Assembly: GCA_964629885.1 (NCBI GenBank)
Contig: CAZVRJ010000001.1
Coordinates: 62,001-126,000, forward strand
DNA length: 64,000 nucleotides
Direction: 5' to 3'
Source of the DNA: CAYWCV01 sp964629885
GTDB lineage: Bacteria; Bacteroidota; Rhodothermia; Balneolales; CAYWCV01
Shown here: in pieces, positions 43,315-52,898 of the stretch
How positions within the stretch are numbered: the stretch's first letter is position 1
Layout: every line of letters starts with the position of its first letter
Notes under the pieces: model-generated
What the model was told of the DNA's origin: nothing
The model's input: only the letters and a program-made list of their open reading frames with translations
Database searches by the model: none
Made by a program: the position numbers and the translations under genes

Positions 43315-45277
43315 TTCGCTCAAGGGTATTCATGTCGAGGTCGTCGGTTGGTAGCCACCTCTGCACTTGGTAGGGAATGCTCACTCGTCCAACCATGCCA
43401 CCGCTTGAGATGACGGCTTGGATGATCTGAGGACTGGCTGTATCAAGAGACGGCCAAAGTCGTGGTGAGGCATATTGAATGGCCAACCACGATCCCCACC
43501 ATTGTGGGTCCATCCGTCGCTGGATGGCTCTATCGAAGGCTGCAGACAAGCTGTCGGACGACAACTCTGCCAACACCAGCCTTGCCGAAACCGTATCTCC
43601 CTTCGAGAAGAAGGCATCGGCGTGGTAGATTCGCTTGATTGGCGATAAAGCGACAGAGTCGGCATCCATCGCTAAAACGAAATCCGGTTTACGCGCCATG
43701 AGCCATAAGCGTGCGGCATCCTGCCAAAGGCGAAGATTTTCAGGTTCGTACTGCCATGCCTTCGTAGCAAACTCGGCGGACGAAAGCGTGTCGCCCTCCA
43801 TTAATAGGTTTTTCGAGAGGTCATAAGCACGATACAGCGGAGTTATGCGTCGTGGACAGTCTTGTTCGAAAAGACTAAGCCGCCCAAAGATCCTCTCGGT
43901 TGTTTGCCGGTCTGTTGTATCGACCGATATCGAATCGAGCATAGCATTCCACCCTCCGGCCAGTGTTTCGAAAGGCACACCGTAGTGGCTGAAGGATCCT
44001 GATCGGTAGGCTTCCTTGATAGAAGAAACGGGGTATTCTCGCATCAGCCACCGAACAAAAGAACCTGCCGTCGTGTAATTCACCCCACCCCTGCCCGTGT
44101 AGAATCCGCTTACCGAGAGTGAAGCCTCCAGGGTTTCAGCATCTGGTCGGTTCGGCGATGCAGCCACGATTTGGTCGATGGTAGAGACGTCAGATATATC
44201 GGGAACGACGGCAACTGCCAATCCCTCGATCAGACCAAAGCTCCAGCTTGCGTTTATAAGTTTGTTTCCGAACGCTTTCGCCGCCACATGCACCAGTTCG
44301 TGATGCAGGGTTCCATCGAGCGCCTCCTTGGCAATGTGAGTCTGGTCTGTACGGTTCCAAACCGGCACATAGCTTGTATACTTTGCTCCGGTTAGTTGCT
44401 TCTTTTGCCACACATGGCGGTAAAGGTAGCTTTCGGTATGGAGCATGTGTGCCGATGGATCCAGTTCGAGTGTTTCGAGGATGTGGGATCGGTATAACTC
44501 ATGGAGATATGCCCACTTCTCGATATCGGAAACCGAGTACGCTTGTGTGTCGTAATAGATCGTGAAGTGATTTGTCCGCTGTTCACCGCCAAGCACCTGC
44601 TGAATGTAGCTGCGAGGTGTTATGACGGCATTGTCGGGCATGCGTAAATATGAAGTAGCCAACAATACACTGACAGCAAAAAGGATCCATTGTGCCCATT
44701 CCCTGAGGGGTCGCAGTGATAGCAACCAAAGCACAGCAGACCAAAGAAGTGTCATAAACCTGAAGTGGATGCTGGCATGGGTGAAAAGCACCTCTTCGTC
44801 GTATACGGGTCCCGGGAAGTGCCCCCAAACATGATTGAAGAACCTCACCTGTGGCAAGGTAAAGAACTCGATTAACCACACACCGAGGGCTATCCACAGC
44901 AGGAGCAAAAGGGCGGGCACCCAAGGGCGTCGAATTTTCCAGGAACGGAAGAAGGCTCCTACAGCCGCGCCGAACAGGAGTGCGCTTGTGGGATAGGTAG
45001 CCCAGAACAGGATGCCATCGAGCGATATGCAGGATGCGATGATTGCCCGCACGAAGATCGGGGCAGCAAAGGCAGCCATCGTGAGCACCAGCATGGGCCA
45101 CGGGGAAGGAGCCCTGGTGTCTGATGGGCGAGTGAAGTGCCAGGTGGCGAGGAGGGTGCCGACGGCGGTGGCGACCGATGCCGACTCGACGTGAAAGTCG
45201 CGCAGGAGCGGGAACAGCAGCATGACCATTCCCGCAATGAATGCGATCAGGGGTGGTATAAACCTCCCCTTATTCAC
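43184..45277 (-). CDS. Membrane-anchored gluzincin metallopeptidase
   Basis: A 697-residue protein. Six hydrophobic segments fill residues 8-210. The peptidase part follows: the zinc motif HELVH at 326-330 and a third-ligand Glu351 in the segment GLIEGLAVAV, giving the clan-MA Glu-zincin spacing. The last 250 residues are helical, TPR-like. It probably acts outside the cytoplasm on cell-surface substrates. It shares the HELVH plus EGxAV layout with the larger protein at 48032-50863. The 3' end overlaps the YdbT-like gene by 131 bases on the opposite strand. Confidence 0.8.
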   Translation of the reverse strand: MNKGRFIPPLIAFIAGMVMLLFPLLRDFHVESASVATAVGTLLATWHFTRPSDTRAPSPWPMLVLTMAAFAAPIFVRAIIASCISLDGILFWATYPTSALLFGAAVGAFFRSWKIRRPWVPALLLLLWIALGVWLIEFFTLPQVRFFNHVWGHFPGPVYDEEVLFTHASIHFRFMTLLWSAVLWLLSLRPLREWAQWILFAVSVLLATSYLRMPDNAVITPRSYIQQVLGGEQRTNHFTIYYDTQAYSVSDIEKWAYLHELYRSHILETLELDPSAHMLHTESYLYRHVWQKKQLTGAKYTSYVPVWNRTDQTHIAKEALDGTLHHELVHVAAKAFGNKLINASWSFGLIEGLAVAVVPDISDVSTIDQIVAASPNRPDAETLEASLSVSGFYTGRGGVNYTTAGSFVRWLMREYPVSSIKEAYRSGSFSHYGVPFETLAGGWNAMLDSISVDTTDRQTTERIFGRLSLFEQDCPRRITPLYRAYDLSKNLLMEGDTLSSAEFATKAWQYEPENLRLWQDAARLWLMARKPDFVLAMDADSVALSPIKRIYHADAFFSKGDTVSARLVLAELSSDSLSAAFDRAIQRRMDPQWWGSWLAIQYASPRLWPSLDTASPQIIQAVISSGGMVGRVSIPYQVQRWLPTDDLDMNTLERISLQLRLLNRSTEAQWVLDQIRQENLREREAERLKLLHQLVRL

Positions 45278-45283
45278 TTCGGT

Positions 45284-46135
45284 CTACTTTTTGAACAGGT
45301 TGGATACAACAAACCAGACATTCTCTTTCCTTTCGCGCAGGCGTCGAGTGAAATAGGGCACCCACATGGTACCATAAGGTACGTAAACGCGCACATTGTA
45401 CCCATTGGATGCCATCTCTTCGCATGTGCTCTGGCGAAGTCCATACAACATCTGCATTTCAAAGCGATCTTTAGAGATGCTCTGGTCTCGGGTGTAATCG
45501 AGCACAAAATTGATCAGCTCGTCGTCGTGGGTTGCCATTCTCGGATATGGGGTTACTCCCAATAGCTGCTTTGCATAGCTCTTGAAAGCATCACGTATTT
45601 CGGGCATGTTTTGGATGGCAACATTCGAAGGCTCTTTGTAGGCTCCTTTACAAAGGCGGACATCTGCACCCAACGAAACCAACTCAGGAATATCGTTGCG
45701 AGTCCTGTGCATCATAGCCTGAATAACGGTACCCACGTGACCCGGGTAATCGCCGTGTGTCTTCTTGAGGATGTCGATGGTGCGCTGGGTGTAGGGCGAT
45801 CCTTCCATATCCAGTCGGATGAACTGACCGTTCTGTTTTGCCACGTCCATTAACTTGTACAAGTTGTCGTAACAATACGACTCGTCGATGTCGAGACCAA
45901 TCATGGTCAACTTGATGGATATGTTCGAATCGAGACCCATGTCGCGAATCCCCTTCAAGAGATCGACATATTCACTGGTGGTGTCGTCGGCCGTCTTGCG
46001 GTCTCTCACGTTTTCACCCAAAAGATCCAGGCTTACCTTGATGCCCTTCTCGTTCAGTTCCTTCACTTTTGGAATGGTTGCCTTAAAGGTTTCTCCGGCA
46101 ACAAACCGTTTAGCTAGGGCAAAAGGTAATTTCAT
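45284..46135 (-). CDS. Proline dehydrogenase family protein
   Basis: A 283-residue FAD enzyme of the PRODH barrel type, oxidising proline to pyrroline-5-carboxylate. Visible are VSLDLLGENV, ISIKLTMIGLD, FIRLDMEGSPYTQRTI, DVRLCKGAYKEP, ATHDDELI and FEMQMLYGLR, followed by VRVYVPYGTMWVPYFTRRLRER with the proline-contacting residues. It is a stand-alone domain without aldehyde dehydrogenase, and the length fits the short bacterial type. It starts seven bases before the metallopeptidase gene in the same direction. Confidence 0.92.
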   Translation of the reverse strand: MKLPFALAKRFVAGETFKATIPKVKELNEKGIKVSLDLLGENVRDRKTADDTTSEYVDLLKGIRDMGLDSNISIKLTMIGLDIDESYCYDNLYKLMDVAKQNGQFIRLDMEGSPYTQRTIDILKKTHGDYPGHVGTVIQAMMHRTRNDIPELVSLGADVRLCKGAYKEPSNVAIQNMPEIRDAFKSYAKQLLGVTPYPRMATHDDELINFVLDYTRDQSISKDRFEMQMLYGLRQSTCEEMASNGYNVRVYVPYGTMWVPYFTRRLRERKENVWFVVSNLFKK

Positions 46136-46170
46136 GTAAGCGCTTTTGTGATAGATTGAACAATAGTGTG

Positions 46171-46178
46171 CAAATATA
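46171..46178 (-). promoter_or_regulatory. Possible -7 box for the proline dehydrogenase gene
   Basis: TATATTTG on the minus strand fits TAnnTTTG 35 bases before the ATG. The -33 partner is poor. Confidence 0.4.
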
Positions 46179-46301
46179 CGGAGACTTTGCCGTTGATTGC
46201 ATCGCGTGTTTGTTGATGTTTTTTGTGACGTTCTATGTACTTTATCACAAATTTCATGTTTTGTAGTTGCAAGTTAACCGCATATCTGATCGTTTGTTAA
46301 G

Positions 46302-47984
46302 ATGTCAAAACCATTGAATTCCTATAGCAGCACCCTTACCCAGAAGCGTTCACAAGCTGGCTCAAGAGCCATGCTGTACGCCACTGGACTCAAACCCGAA
46401 GACCTTGCCAAAGCACAGGTCGGCATAGCCAGCATGGGTTGGCAGGGAAACCCGTGCAATATGCACCTAAACGACCTCGCAACCGAAGTGAGGAAAGGTG
46501 TTGAGGCGGCTGGTTTGGTCGGTTACATTTTTCACACCATCGGGGTTAGCGACGGTATTTCGATGGGCACGACAGGTATGAAATTTTCGTTGCCATCGCG
46601 CGATTTAATCGCAGATTCGATTGAGACGGTGATGGGAGCCCAGTGGTACGACGCCAATATATCGCTGCCTGGGTGCGACAAGAACATGCCGGGATCCATA
46701 ATTGCCATGGGTAGGCTCAACCGTCCATCACTCATGATCTATGGCGGTACCATCAAGCCTGGCCTGCTCGGAGCCAAGAAGCTTGACATCGTGTCGGCCT
46801 TTGAAGCTTACGGCGAATACGTTTCGAAGAAAATAGACGAGAAAGCGCTCGACGAATTGCTCATGCACGCCTGTCCAGGGGCTGGCGCTTGCGGTGGAAT
46901 GTACACGGCAAACACCATGGCGTCTGCCATCGAAACATTGGGCATGTCGTTACCTTACTCAAGTTCCATTCCGGCAACCCATCCCAAAAAGTTGGAGGAA
47001 TGCCTCGATGCCGGAAAAGTAATATTGAAGCTGCTCGAGTTGGATTTGAAGCCCCGCGACATCATGACGATGAAAGCGTTTGAAAATGCCATCGCTGTGG
47101 TCATAGCACTCGGTGGCTCGACAAATGCCGTACTCCATTTGATTGCGATGGCTCATAGTGTTGGAATTAGTTTAACCATAAATGATTTTCAGCGGGTTAG
47201 TGATCGAACCCCGTACATCGCCGATCTGAAGCCAAGCGGTAAGTACGTTATGGAAGATCTGTACGAGGCTGGTGGTGTGCCGGCTGTTCAGAAACTACTT
47301 TTGCGTGAGGGTCTGTTGCATGGCGACTGCATGACGGTAACTGGCAAGACGTTGGCCGAAAATTTGGATGAGCTCCCCGAGTTGGACTCGAACCAAACTA
47401 TCGTGATGCCGTTATCGTCACCGTTGAAATCAACCGGCCACATTCAAATTTTGTACGGCAATCTGGCGCCTGATGGGGCGGTAGCCAAAATTACTGGGAA
47501 AGAGGGTCTTCGATTTAGCGGACCCGCCATTGTCTTCGACTCAGAGGAAGATGCGTTGGTTGGAATCGAAGAAGGCAGGGTGAAAGATGGAATGGTAGTC
47601 GTCATACGGTTCGAGGGTCCACAGGGTGGACCTGGCATGCGGGAGATGTTGACCATCACCTCGGCCATTATGGGGGCTGGGTTGGGTAAAACCGTTGCAT
47701 TGATAACAGACGGCAGGTTTTCGGGCGGGTCCCACGGATTTGTGGTTGGCCACGTGACCCCGGAGGCCCAGACGGGTGGGACTATCGCACTCATCGAAGA
47801 TGGGGACATCATTACTATCGACGCCGATCAGAACAGGCTCGACGTGGAACTAGATGCAAACATGCTTGATGAGCGTAGATCGCGTTGGCAAACCCCGCCT
47901 CTACGGGCAACGTCGGGCGTTTTGCTCAAGTACATCCGCAGTGTTTCGAGTGCGTCGGAGGGATGCATTACCGATAAGCTGTAA
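46302..47984 (+). CDS. ilvD: Dihydroxy-acid dehydratase
   Basis: A 560-residue iron-sulfur enzyme for valine, isoleucine and pantothenate synthesis. Cluster Cys are in QGNPCNMHL, LPGCDKNMPGS and HACPGAGACGGMYTANTM, and the C-terminal part has GGRFSGGSHGFVVGHV-like DGRFSGGSHGF. It is alone; the other ilv and leu genes are not in the window. No attenuator or leader peptide is visible in the 166 bases upstream. Confidence 0.97.
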   Translation: MSKPLNSYSSTLTQKRSQAGSRAMLYATGLKPEDLAKAQVGIASMGWQGNPCNMHLNDLATEVRKGVEAAGLVGYIFHTIGVSDGISMGTTGMKFSLPSRDLIADSIETVMGAQWYDANISLPGCDKNMPGSIIAMGRLNRPSLMIYGGTIKPGLLGAKKLDIVSAFEAYGEYVSKKIDEKALDELLMHACPGAGACGGMYTANTMASAIETLGMSLPYSSSIPATHPKKLEECLDAGKVILKLLELDLKPRDIMTMKAFENAIAVVIALGGSTNAVLHLIAMAHSVGISLTINDFQRVSDRTPYIADLKPSGKYVMEDLYEAGGVPAVQKLLLREGLLHGDCMTVTGKTLAENLDELPELDSNQTIVMPLSSPLKSTGHIQILYGNLAPDGAVAKITGKEGLRFSGPAIVFDSEEDALVGIEEGRVKDGMVVVIRFEGPQGGPGMREMLTITSAIMGAGLGKTVALITDGRFSGGSHGFVVGHVTPEAQTGGTIALIEDGDIITIDADQNRLDVELDANMLDERRSRWQTPPLRATSGVLLKYIRSVSSASEGCITDKL

Positions 47985-48031
47985 TCTGCGGCACATATTG
48001 CGGAGCTTATGGCGATTTCGTATTTATCGAG

Positions 48032-50863
48032 ATGATATCTAGAATCCTGCTCATCATATTACTTGTACTCTTTGCAGTGATCATCGAGTCGCACGCACAG
48101 GTGTACCGTCCAGCCCAGCGTTGGATGCAAATGGAAACGCCTCACTTTCGGGTGTTATACAGCAAGGGTCAAGATTCTCTCGCAAGGGCTACGGGCAGGA
48201 TTCTCGAGTCGCAGTATCTGCTCACATCAAAGCTGACTGGCGGGAAGCTGAAACGCTTTCCTGTGATATTGAACGATTATAATGACCGTTCAAATGGATA
48301 TGTGTCGCCTCTGTTGTTTAGAACTGAAATAGAAGTAGCCCCCATAAAAGGAAAGAGTATGAGTCCAAGGACCGGTGGCTGGCTCGAAACGGTGCTGCCA
48401 CACGAACTGGTGCATGCCCAGCATATGAATGTGATGCCTGCTCCCGGAATGTCGTGGGCCTTTTCCTTACTATCGCCCGACATTGGCCGCGGTCTGAATA
48501 CGTTTGCTCACTCAGGCTTTCTGGAGGGTATAGCTGTTTACCACGAAAGCTCGATTGGAGTTGATGGAGGAAGGGGAAACTTGTCGACTTTTCTATATGA
48601 ATTCGACACAAATTGGAGAAATGAAGGAAACAGTCGTAGATGGGGACTTGGCACTGCGCTTTCACCATCGGGTTCGTCACACCCCGGATCACGCCATTAT
48701 ATGGGTGGCTATCAATATTCTGCCTGGTTGGTCGATAAATATGGTGAGAAGTCGATACGCGACATCATCGACTTCCACTCAAGATGGCCGTTTCTTGGGT
48801 TTGGGGTGGCAAACTGGGCCAAAACAGGCGACTCCCCCCTTCAGATGAAGCGATCGTTCAATGCATGGTACGACAGCACGCGAACTAAGCACGCGCTAAG
48901 CTCAAACCTAGATGAGGTATTTATAGAAACGAACTGGCGTGGTGCTAGAATGAGGCGTCCGGTGTGGATGGACACCGAAACGATCCTTGTCTATGGATCG
49001 GCTTATAATCAAACATCAGGGTTTTATAGATATCAGACTCGGACTAAAGATTTTAGTAAAGTACTAAAGACGTCGACCATAGAGGATTTTGTATACACGT
49101 ATCATCCAGAATTAAATGAACTGGTGTACAGTGTCTACAGGCCGCATCCCTTCCATGAAAACAGAGCGGTGGCAAATATTCACCGGTATTCACTTGAGGG
49201 CAGGATTGGACAGATTGTGGAAAACAGCGAGCGAATGCATGCTCCTTCAGCCACTACCCATGAAATTGACGCATTAGGATACTTTAAAGAGAGCTCGGTT
49301 TGGATGCGATACAATGGTAGCCGGTGGGATACGATTCTTACCATTCACCCCGACATGATTGTGCAGATTCAGCCTCGGCCTGGAACAGATGAATATGCCG
49401 TGATAGCCAATAAGAACGGTTTGCAGGCTATTTGGTTCGTAAACAAGGGGTCAGAATCTGAGTTGAGTACCGCAATGCCCGACATCCGTTATCAGTATGG
49501 ATCTGTGTTGGATATATCGTGGAACCGTGACGGATCACGACTTCTGTACACGGTTGACACATCTGGAGGGGTTCAGTTGCACGAATTCAATGTAACCGAT
49601 GAATCGGTTACCCACTTGCAATCTGGGCGCCCGATTATGCTTGAGCCATCGATGAGTCCGGATAACCGAAAGATTGCATATGTGCATCCTTTTGGCGACG
49701 AGTACTTGGTTGGAATTCTCCCCTATGAGTCTTTTGTCAAGTCAACTGTACAAAATGGGATTTGGCAAGCAGACGTGGCGGGGCACTTCGACCGTGAACG
49801 CTTAGGGAGCCATCTTACCGATATGTCGTCAGAGTGGGATTCAAAGCCATATAAAAGTGGTTTGGCGTGGCTGAAGCCAAGAATCGTGAGTCCATATGCT
49901 TATGAAAAAGACGGACTACTCGATTCCCGCATCGGAGTGAGCCTGGAATCGACAGAGCTTCTTCGCAGGCATACGTACAGTTTAGACGTGAGTACATCAA
50001 ACAATAGGGTTTGGTACGATCTTGTTTACAGATACTCAGGGTTCTATCCCGGATTTATTGTATCGACGGGAAGTGAACCACAATTTGGGTTCCTCAACAC
50101 AGGAAGTGCAATTGTTCCCACCATCATCGACGACAGGAACACAAGGTTTTCATTACCGTTTAGGTGGATCTTGAAGCAAAATGTTGAGACTTCGTTGATA
50201 CAGTTTCGCCCAGAGATCCAATTCAGGTCTATCAAAGCTGTGGACAGTAAGTCTGGGGAGTCGCTGAGTGACTCCAGAAGCATTCAAACGCTGAGAGGGT
50301 ACTTCGCATATGCCTATGCCCTAGAGCAAGCGCTACGCGACGTGCAGCCACGCAAAGGCATTGTTCTATTTGCGGATGGAAGACAGGATTTGAAAACCTA
50401 TTTAACAAAGAAAGGACGTGCTCTGAGAACGGGCTTAGACATTTATGCCCCAGTAATGAGCAGCAAAAATCACGGGCTACAGATTAGAACTCAAATCCTC
50501 ACTCAGGATGGTGGTCTTTACTTCGGGAGCAGTAGTATGCACCGAAACCAGTTTTTGAAATCTCCTTACCAAGGGGAGAGAAATCTGACCAACCTACAGC
50601 TGCGTTATTCCATACCATTGATATACCCCGACAGAGGAAGTTTCTTAATACCGTGGTACTTAGAAAGTAGCTGGCTAGTTTTCTTTAGTAATACGATGAG
50701 TCCATTTGGAGGTCAATCAGGCTTCGATCCATTCAACCAGTCAAGGACTAGTTTTGGGGTTGAGTGGAGGTTTGTTACTGGTTTCCCAAACTTCAGAATT
50801 AACATTGGGGTTGGGGTGGGATATGAACCATTGAGAAACGAAGCTGTAATTTTTATACAATAA
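48032..50863 (+). CDS. Exported metallopeptidase with propeller and barrel regions
   Basis: A 943-residue exported protein. A signal peptide (1-22) ends in SHAQ. Residues 25-260 are a gluzincin-like peptidase domain: HELVH at 124-128 and Glu165 in FLEGIAVYHE. Residues 290-560 look like a TolB-type propeller with blade ends such as SPDNRKIAYV. The last 300 residues are beta-rich, with alternating aromatic strands, and look like an outer-membrane or surface-antigen barrel. It probably sits in the outer membrane with the peptidase outside or in the periplasm. The pieces are visible; the whole is not a family I can name. Confidence 0.8.
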   Translation: MISRILLIILLVLFAVIIESHAQVYRPAQRWMQMETPHFRVLYSKGQDSLARATGRILESQYLLTSKLTGGKLKRFPVILNDYNDRSNGYVSPLLFRTEIEVAPIKGKSMSPRTGGWLETVLPHELVHAQHMNVMPAPGMSWAFSLLSPDIGRGLNTFAHSGFLEGIAVYHESSIGVDGGRGNLSTFLYEFDTNWRNEGNSRRWGLGTALSPSGSSHPGSRHYMGGYQYSAWLVDKYGEKSIRDIIDFHSRWPFLGFGVANWAKTGDSPLQMKRSFNAWYDSTRTKHALSSNLDEVFIETNWRGARMRRPVWMDTETILVYGSAYNQTSGFYRYQTRTKDFSKVLKTSTIEDFVYTYHPELNELVYSVYRPHPFHENRAVANIHRYSLEGRIGQIVENSERMHAPSATTHEIDALGYFKESSVWMRYNGSRWDTILTIHPDMIVQIQPRPGTDEYAVIANKNGLQAIWFVNKGSESELSTAMPDIRYQYGSVLDISWNRDGSRLLYTVDTSGGVQLHEFNVTDESVTHLQSGRPIMLEPSMSPDNRKIAYVHPFGDEYLVGILPYESFVKSTVQNGIWQADVAGHFDRERLGSHLTDMSSEWDSKPYKSGLAWLKPRIVSPYAYEKDGLLDSRIGVSLESTELLRRHTYSLDVSTSNNRVWYDLVYRYSGFYPGFIVSTGSEPQFGFLNTGSAIVPTIIDDRNTRFSLPFRWILKQNVETSLIQFRPEIQFRSIKAVDSKSGESLSDSRSIQTLRGYFAYAYALEQALRDVQPRKGIVLFADGRQDLKTYLTKKGRALRTGLDIYAPVMSSKNHGLQIRTQILTQDGGLYFGSSSMHRNQFLKSPYQGERNLTNLQLRYSIPLIYPDRGSFLIPWYLESSWLVFFSNTMSPFGGQSGFDPFNQSRTSFGVEWRFVTGFPNFRINIGVGVGYEPLRNEAVIFIQ

Positions 50864-50950
50864 CACCATAAAATTACGTTTATTGGAACTTGTAGACCTA
50901 CATATTTGTAGTTTTGTCTGTATCCCTGTAATCAACTGATTTATCTGTAT

Positions 50951-51493
50951 ATGAAAAACATCTATTGCACATTGCTTGCTGTATTGTTGGTACTCGGTGC
51001 CAACATGGTCGTCATTGCCCAAGAAGTTGTCGAAGCACCGAAACCAAGGTTAAGTGCTGTGTCCATAGCAAGGACCATGGTGGGCGACACGTACGTAAAA
51101 GTAGTGTATGGCCAACCACTCAAAAAAGGACGAGTTATTTTTGGTGAGCTTGAGCCGTACGGAAAAGTATGGCGTACTGGAGCAAACGAATCGACCGAAA
51201 TCACCTTTACTAGCGACGTGACCTTTGGTGGTACGCGTGTTTCTGCTGGTACATATTCATTGTTCACCATCCCGAACAAGGACAGCTGGACAATTATCCT
51301 GAATCGCGGATTGGGTCAGTCGGGCGCCTTCCAGTACGACGAAAGTAAAGACGTTGTTCGCTTCGATGTACCGGCTAAAAAATCCGAGAAGATGTACGAA
51401 GCCTTCACAATATCGTTCACTGAAGCAGAGGGTGGAACAGACTTACACCTAATTTGGGATTTGGTGCATGTTACGGCACCTATTCGACTCTGA
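50951..51493 (+). CDS. DUF2911 exported protein
   Basis: A 180-residue protein with a signal peptide ending in VVIAQ. The mature part is the DUF2911 beta-rich domain: VKVVYGQPLKKGRVIFGELEPYG, KVWRTGANESTEITF and GTYSLFTIPNKDSWTIILN. The family is common in Bacteroidota and Chlorobiota; its function is unknown. A terminator follows. Confidence 0.9.
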   Translation: MKNIYCTLLAVLLVLGANMVVIAQEVVEAPKPRLSAVSIARTMVGDTYVKVVYGQPLKKGRVIFGELEPYGKVWRTGANESTEITFTSDVTFGGTRVSAGTYSLFTIPNKDSWTIILNRGLGQSGAFQYDESKDVVRFDVPAKKSEKMYEAFTISFTEAEGGTDLHLIWDLVHVTAPIRL

Positions 51494-51514
51494 AATTTAG
51501 TTTTAAGCCTTTAT

Positions 51515-51552
51515 AACCCCGGTCTTGCTTCTTGTAGGTCCGGGGTTTTTTT
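51515..51552 (+). terminator. Terminator of the DUF2911 gene
   Basis: AACCCCGG at 51515-51522 pairs with CCGGGGTT at 51540-51547, followed by T to 51552. It lies between convergent genes. Confidence 0.88.
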
Positions 51553-51892
51553 ATTTTACTAAGGCAAGCAGGTGGTCGGGCACATCCAATTTCATTCTGA
51601 GGATGATGCTGGCATGCGTTTTTCCCTGGGCATCCAATTTTAAAGATACGGTTCCACCACCGTCAAGACTGTCGTTCAGCAAGAAGTTGACGGCGTTCAA
51701 GTTAGGAAGCTCATAGCGGATCACATCCCCGTTGCAAAGTGGACCAACATGTTCTTTAACTCGCTCTGCGGTCAAATAATCGAGAAGGAACGGATAAATG
51801 TCAGGATGACGGGCAATGATCCCAACGTTGCTGCCGCTTCCTTTGTCGCCACTGCGACCATGTGCTATATCCAAGAGGTGTACAATGGCCAT
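51551..51892 (-). CDS. Stand-alone AtuA C-terminal-like domain protein
   Basis: A 113-residue protein matching the C-terminal domain of AtuA/DUF1446 proteins (LLDIAHGRSGDKGSGSNVGI, then ALRYELPNLNAVNFLL-like YELPNLNAVNFLLND). In Pseudomonas the whole AtuA takes part in acyclic terpene use. Here the large AtuA domain is absent, so the small domain acts alone or with a partner elsewhere. One base separates its ATG from the purM stop. The upstream in-frame ATG at 51928 lies inside purM. Confidence 0.78.
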   Translation of the reverse strand: MAIVHLLDIAHGRSGDKGSGSNVGIIARHPDIYPFLLDYLTAERVKEHVGPLCNGDVIRYELPNLNAVNFLLNDSLDGGGTVSLKLDAQGKTHASIILRMKLDVPDHLLALVK

Positions 51893-51893
51893 A

Positions 51894-52898
51894 TCAGCTG
51901 ATCTTTCCAATAATTTTTGGTTTTTCACCCATTGAGCCGAGCGTACTTAAAACGGAGTCTACCGCATCTTTTGCCACAATCACACAGAGCCCAATTCCAA
52001 GGTTGAACGCCTCGCGCATGTCGTCGATGTCGACGCTTCCAAGCTCCCTTATCATTTCAAACAAGGGGGGCATGGTCCAAGAATTCCAGTCAATTTGAAG
52101 ATTCATGTCGGAAGGAACCACACGCTTCGTGTTTCCAACAATGCCTCCGCCAGTGATGTGCGAAAAAGCATGAACCCCATCGTTCTTCTTTAGTTCCTTA
52201 ATGTGAGGTAAGTAAGACCGGTGCACGGCAAGCATGGCTTCGCCTATGGTCATACCCAACTCAGGGGCAAAATAGTCGACATCAAAGTGATGGAACAGCA
52301 CTTTTCTTGCAAGTGAATACCCGTTTGTGTGCAGACCGCTGCTTTCTATGCCAATAACCAAATCACCCTTCTCGACTTTGCTACCATCGTAAACTTTGTG
52401 TTGATCTACAATGCCTACGATGGTTCCAGCCATGTCGAACTCCCCATTGGCATAGATGTCGGGCATTTCAGCGGTTTCGCCGCCAATAAGAGCGCAACTA
52501 TTCTCCTTGCATGCAATTGTAATGCCTTCGATCACCTTTTTTGCAACATCCTGATCCAATTTGCCCGTGGCAAAATAGTCCAGAAAAAAAAGAGGTTCCG
52601 CACCACATACAGCTATGTCGTTCACGCAGTGGTTCACCAGATCCTGACCAATCGTGTTGTATATACCGGTCTTAAAAGCAACCTTGAGCTTTGTGCCGAC
52701 ACCGTCGGTACTGCTTACAAGAACAGGATTACTGTAAGCGGCAAAATCAGGTTTAAAGAATCCACCGAATCCTCCAATATTGGCAAGGACACCGGGAGTG
52801 TGGGTAGATTTTACCATTCCTTTGATGGAATCGACCAATGCCTCGCCTGCCTTTACATCGACACCGGAGGATTTATAACTGAATTGGGATGAGCTCAT
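51894..52898 (-). CDS. purM: Phosphoribosylformylglycinamidine cyclo-ligase
   Basis: A 334-residue ATP-dependent purine enzyme (AIR synthetase). It has YKSSGVDVKAGEALVDSI, STDGVGTKLKVA, NHCVNDIAVCGAEPLFFLDYFA, ALIGGETAEMP and FSHITGGGIVGNTKRVVP. The ATG at 52898 gives the normal N-terminus. It is divergent from dtd across the gene-free DnaA-box region. Confidence 0.96.
   Translation of the reverse strand: MSSSQFSYKSSGVDVKAGEALVDSIKGMVKSTHTPGVLANIGGFGGFFKPDFAAYSNPVLVSSTDGVGTKLKVAFKTGIYNTIGQDLVNHCVNDIAVCGAEPLFFLDYFATGKLDQDVAKKVIEGITIACKENSCALIGGETAEMPDIYANGEFDMAGTIVGIVDQHKVYDGSKVEKGDLVIGIESSGLHTNGYSLARKVLFHHFDVDYFAPELGMTIGEAMLAVHRSYLPHIKELKKNDGVHAFSHITGGGIVGNTKRVVPSDMNLQIDWNSWTMPPLFEMIRELGSVDIDDMREAFNLGIGLCVIVAKDAVDSVLSTLGSMGEKPKIIGKIS

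Noticed and set aside
46136..46301. Attenuator or leader for ilvD
   Set aside because: No leader peptide rich in Ile/Leu/Val and no hairpin pair is visible.
50864..50950. Bacteroidota promoter before the DUF2911 gene
   Set aside because: CATATTTG is one base off and no TTG lies at the right spacing, so I did not list it.
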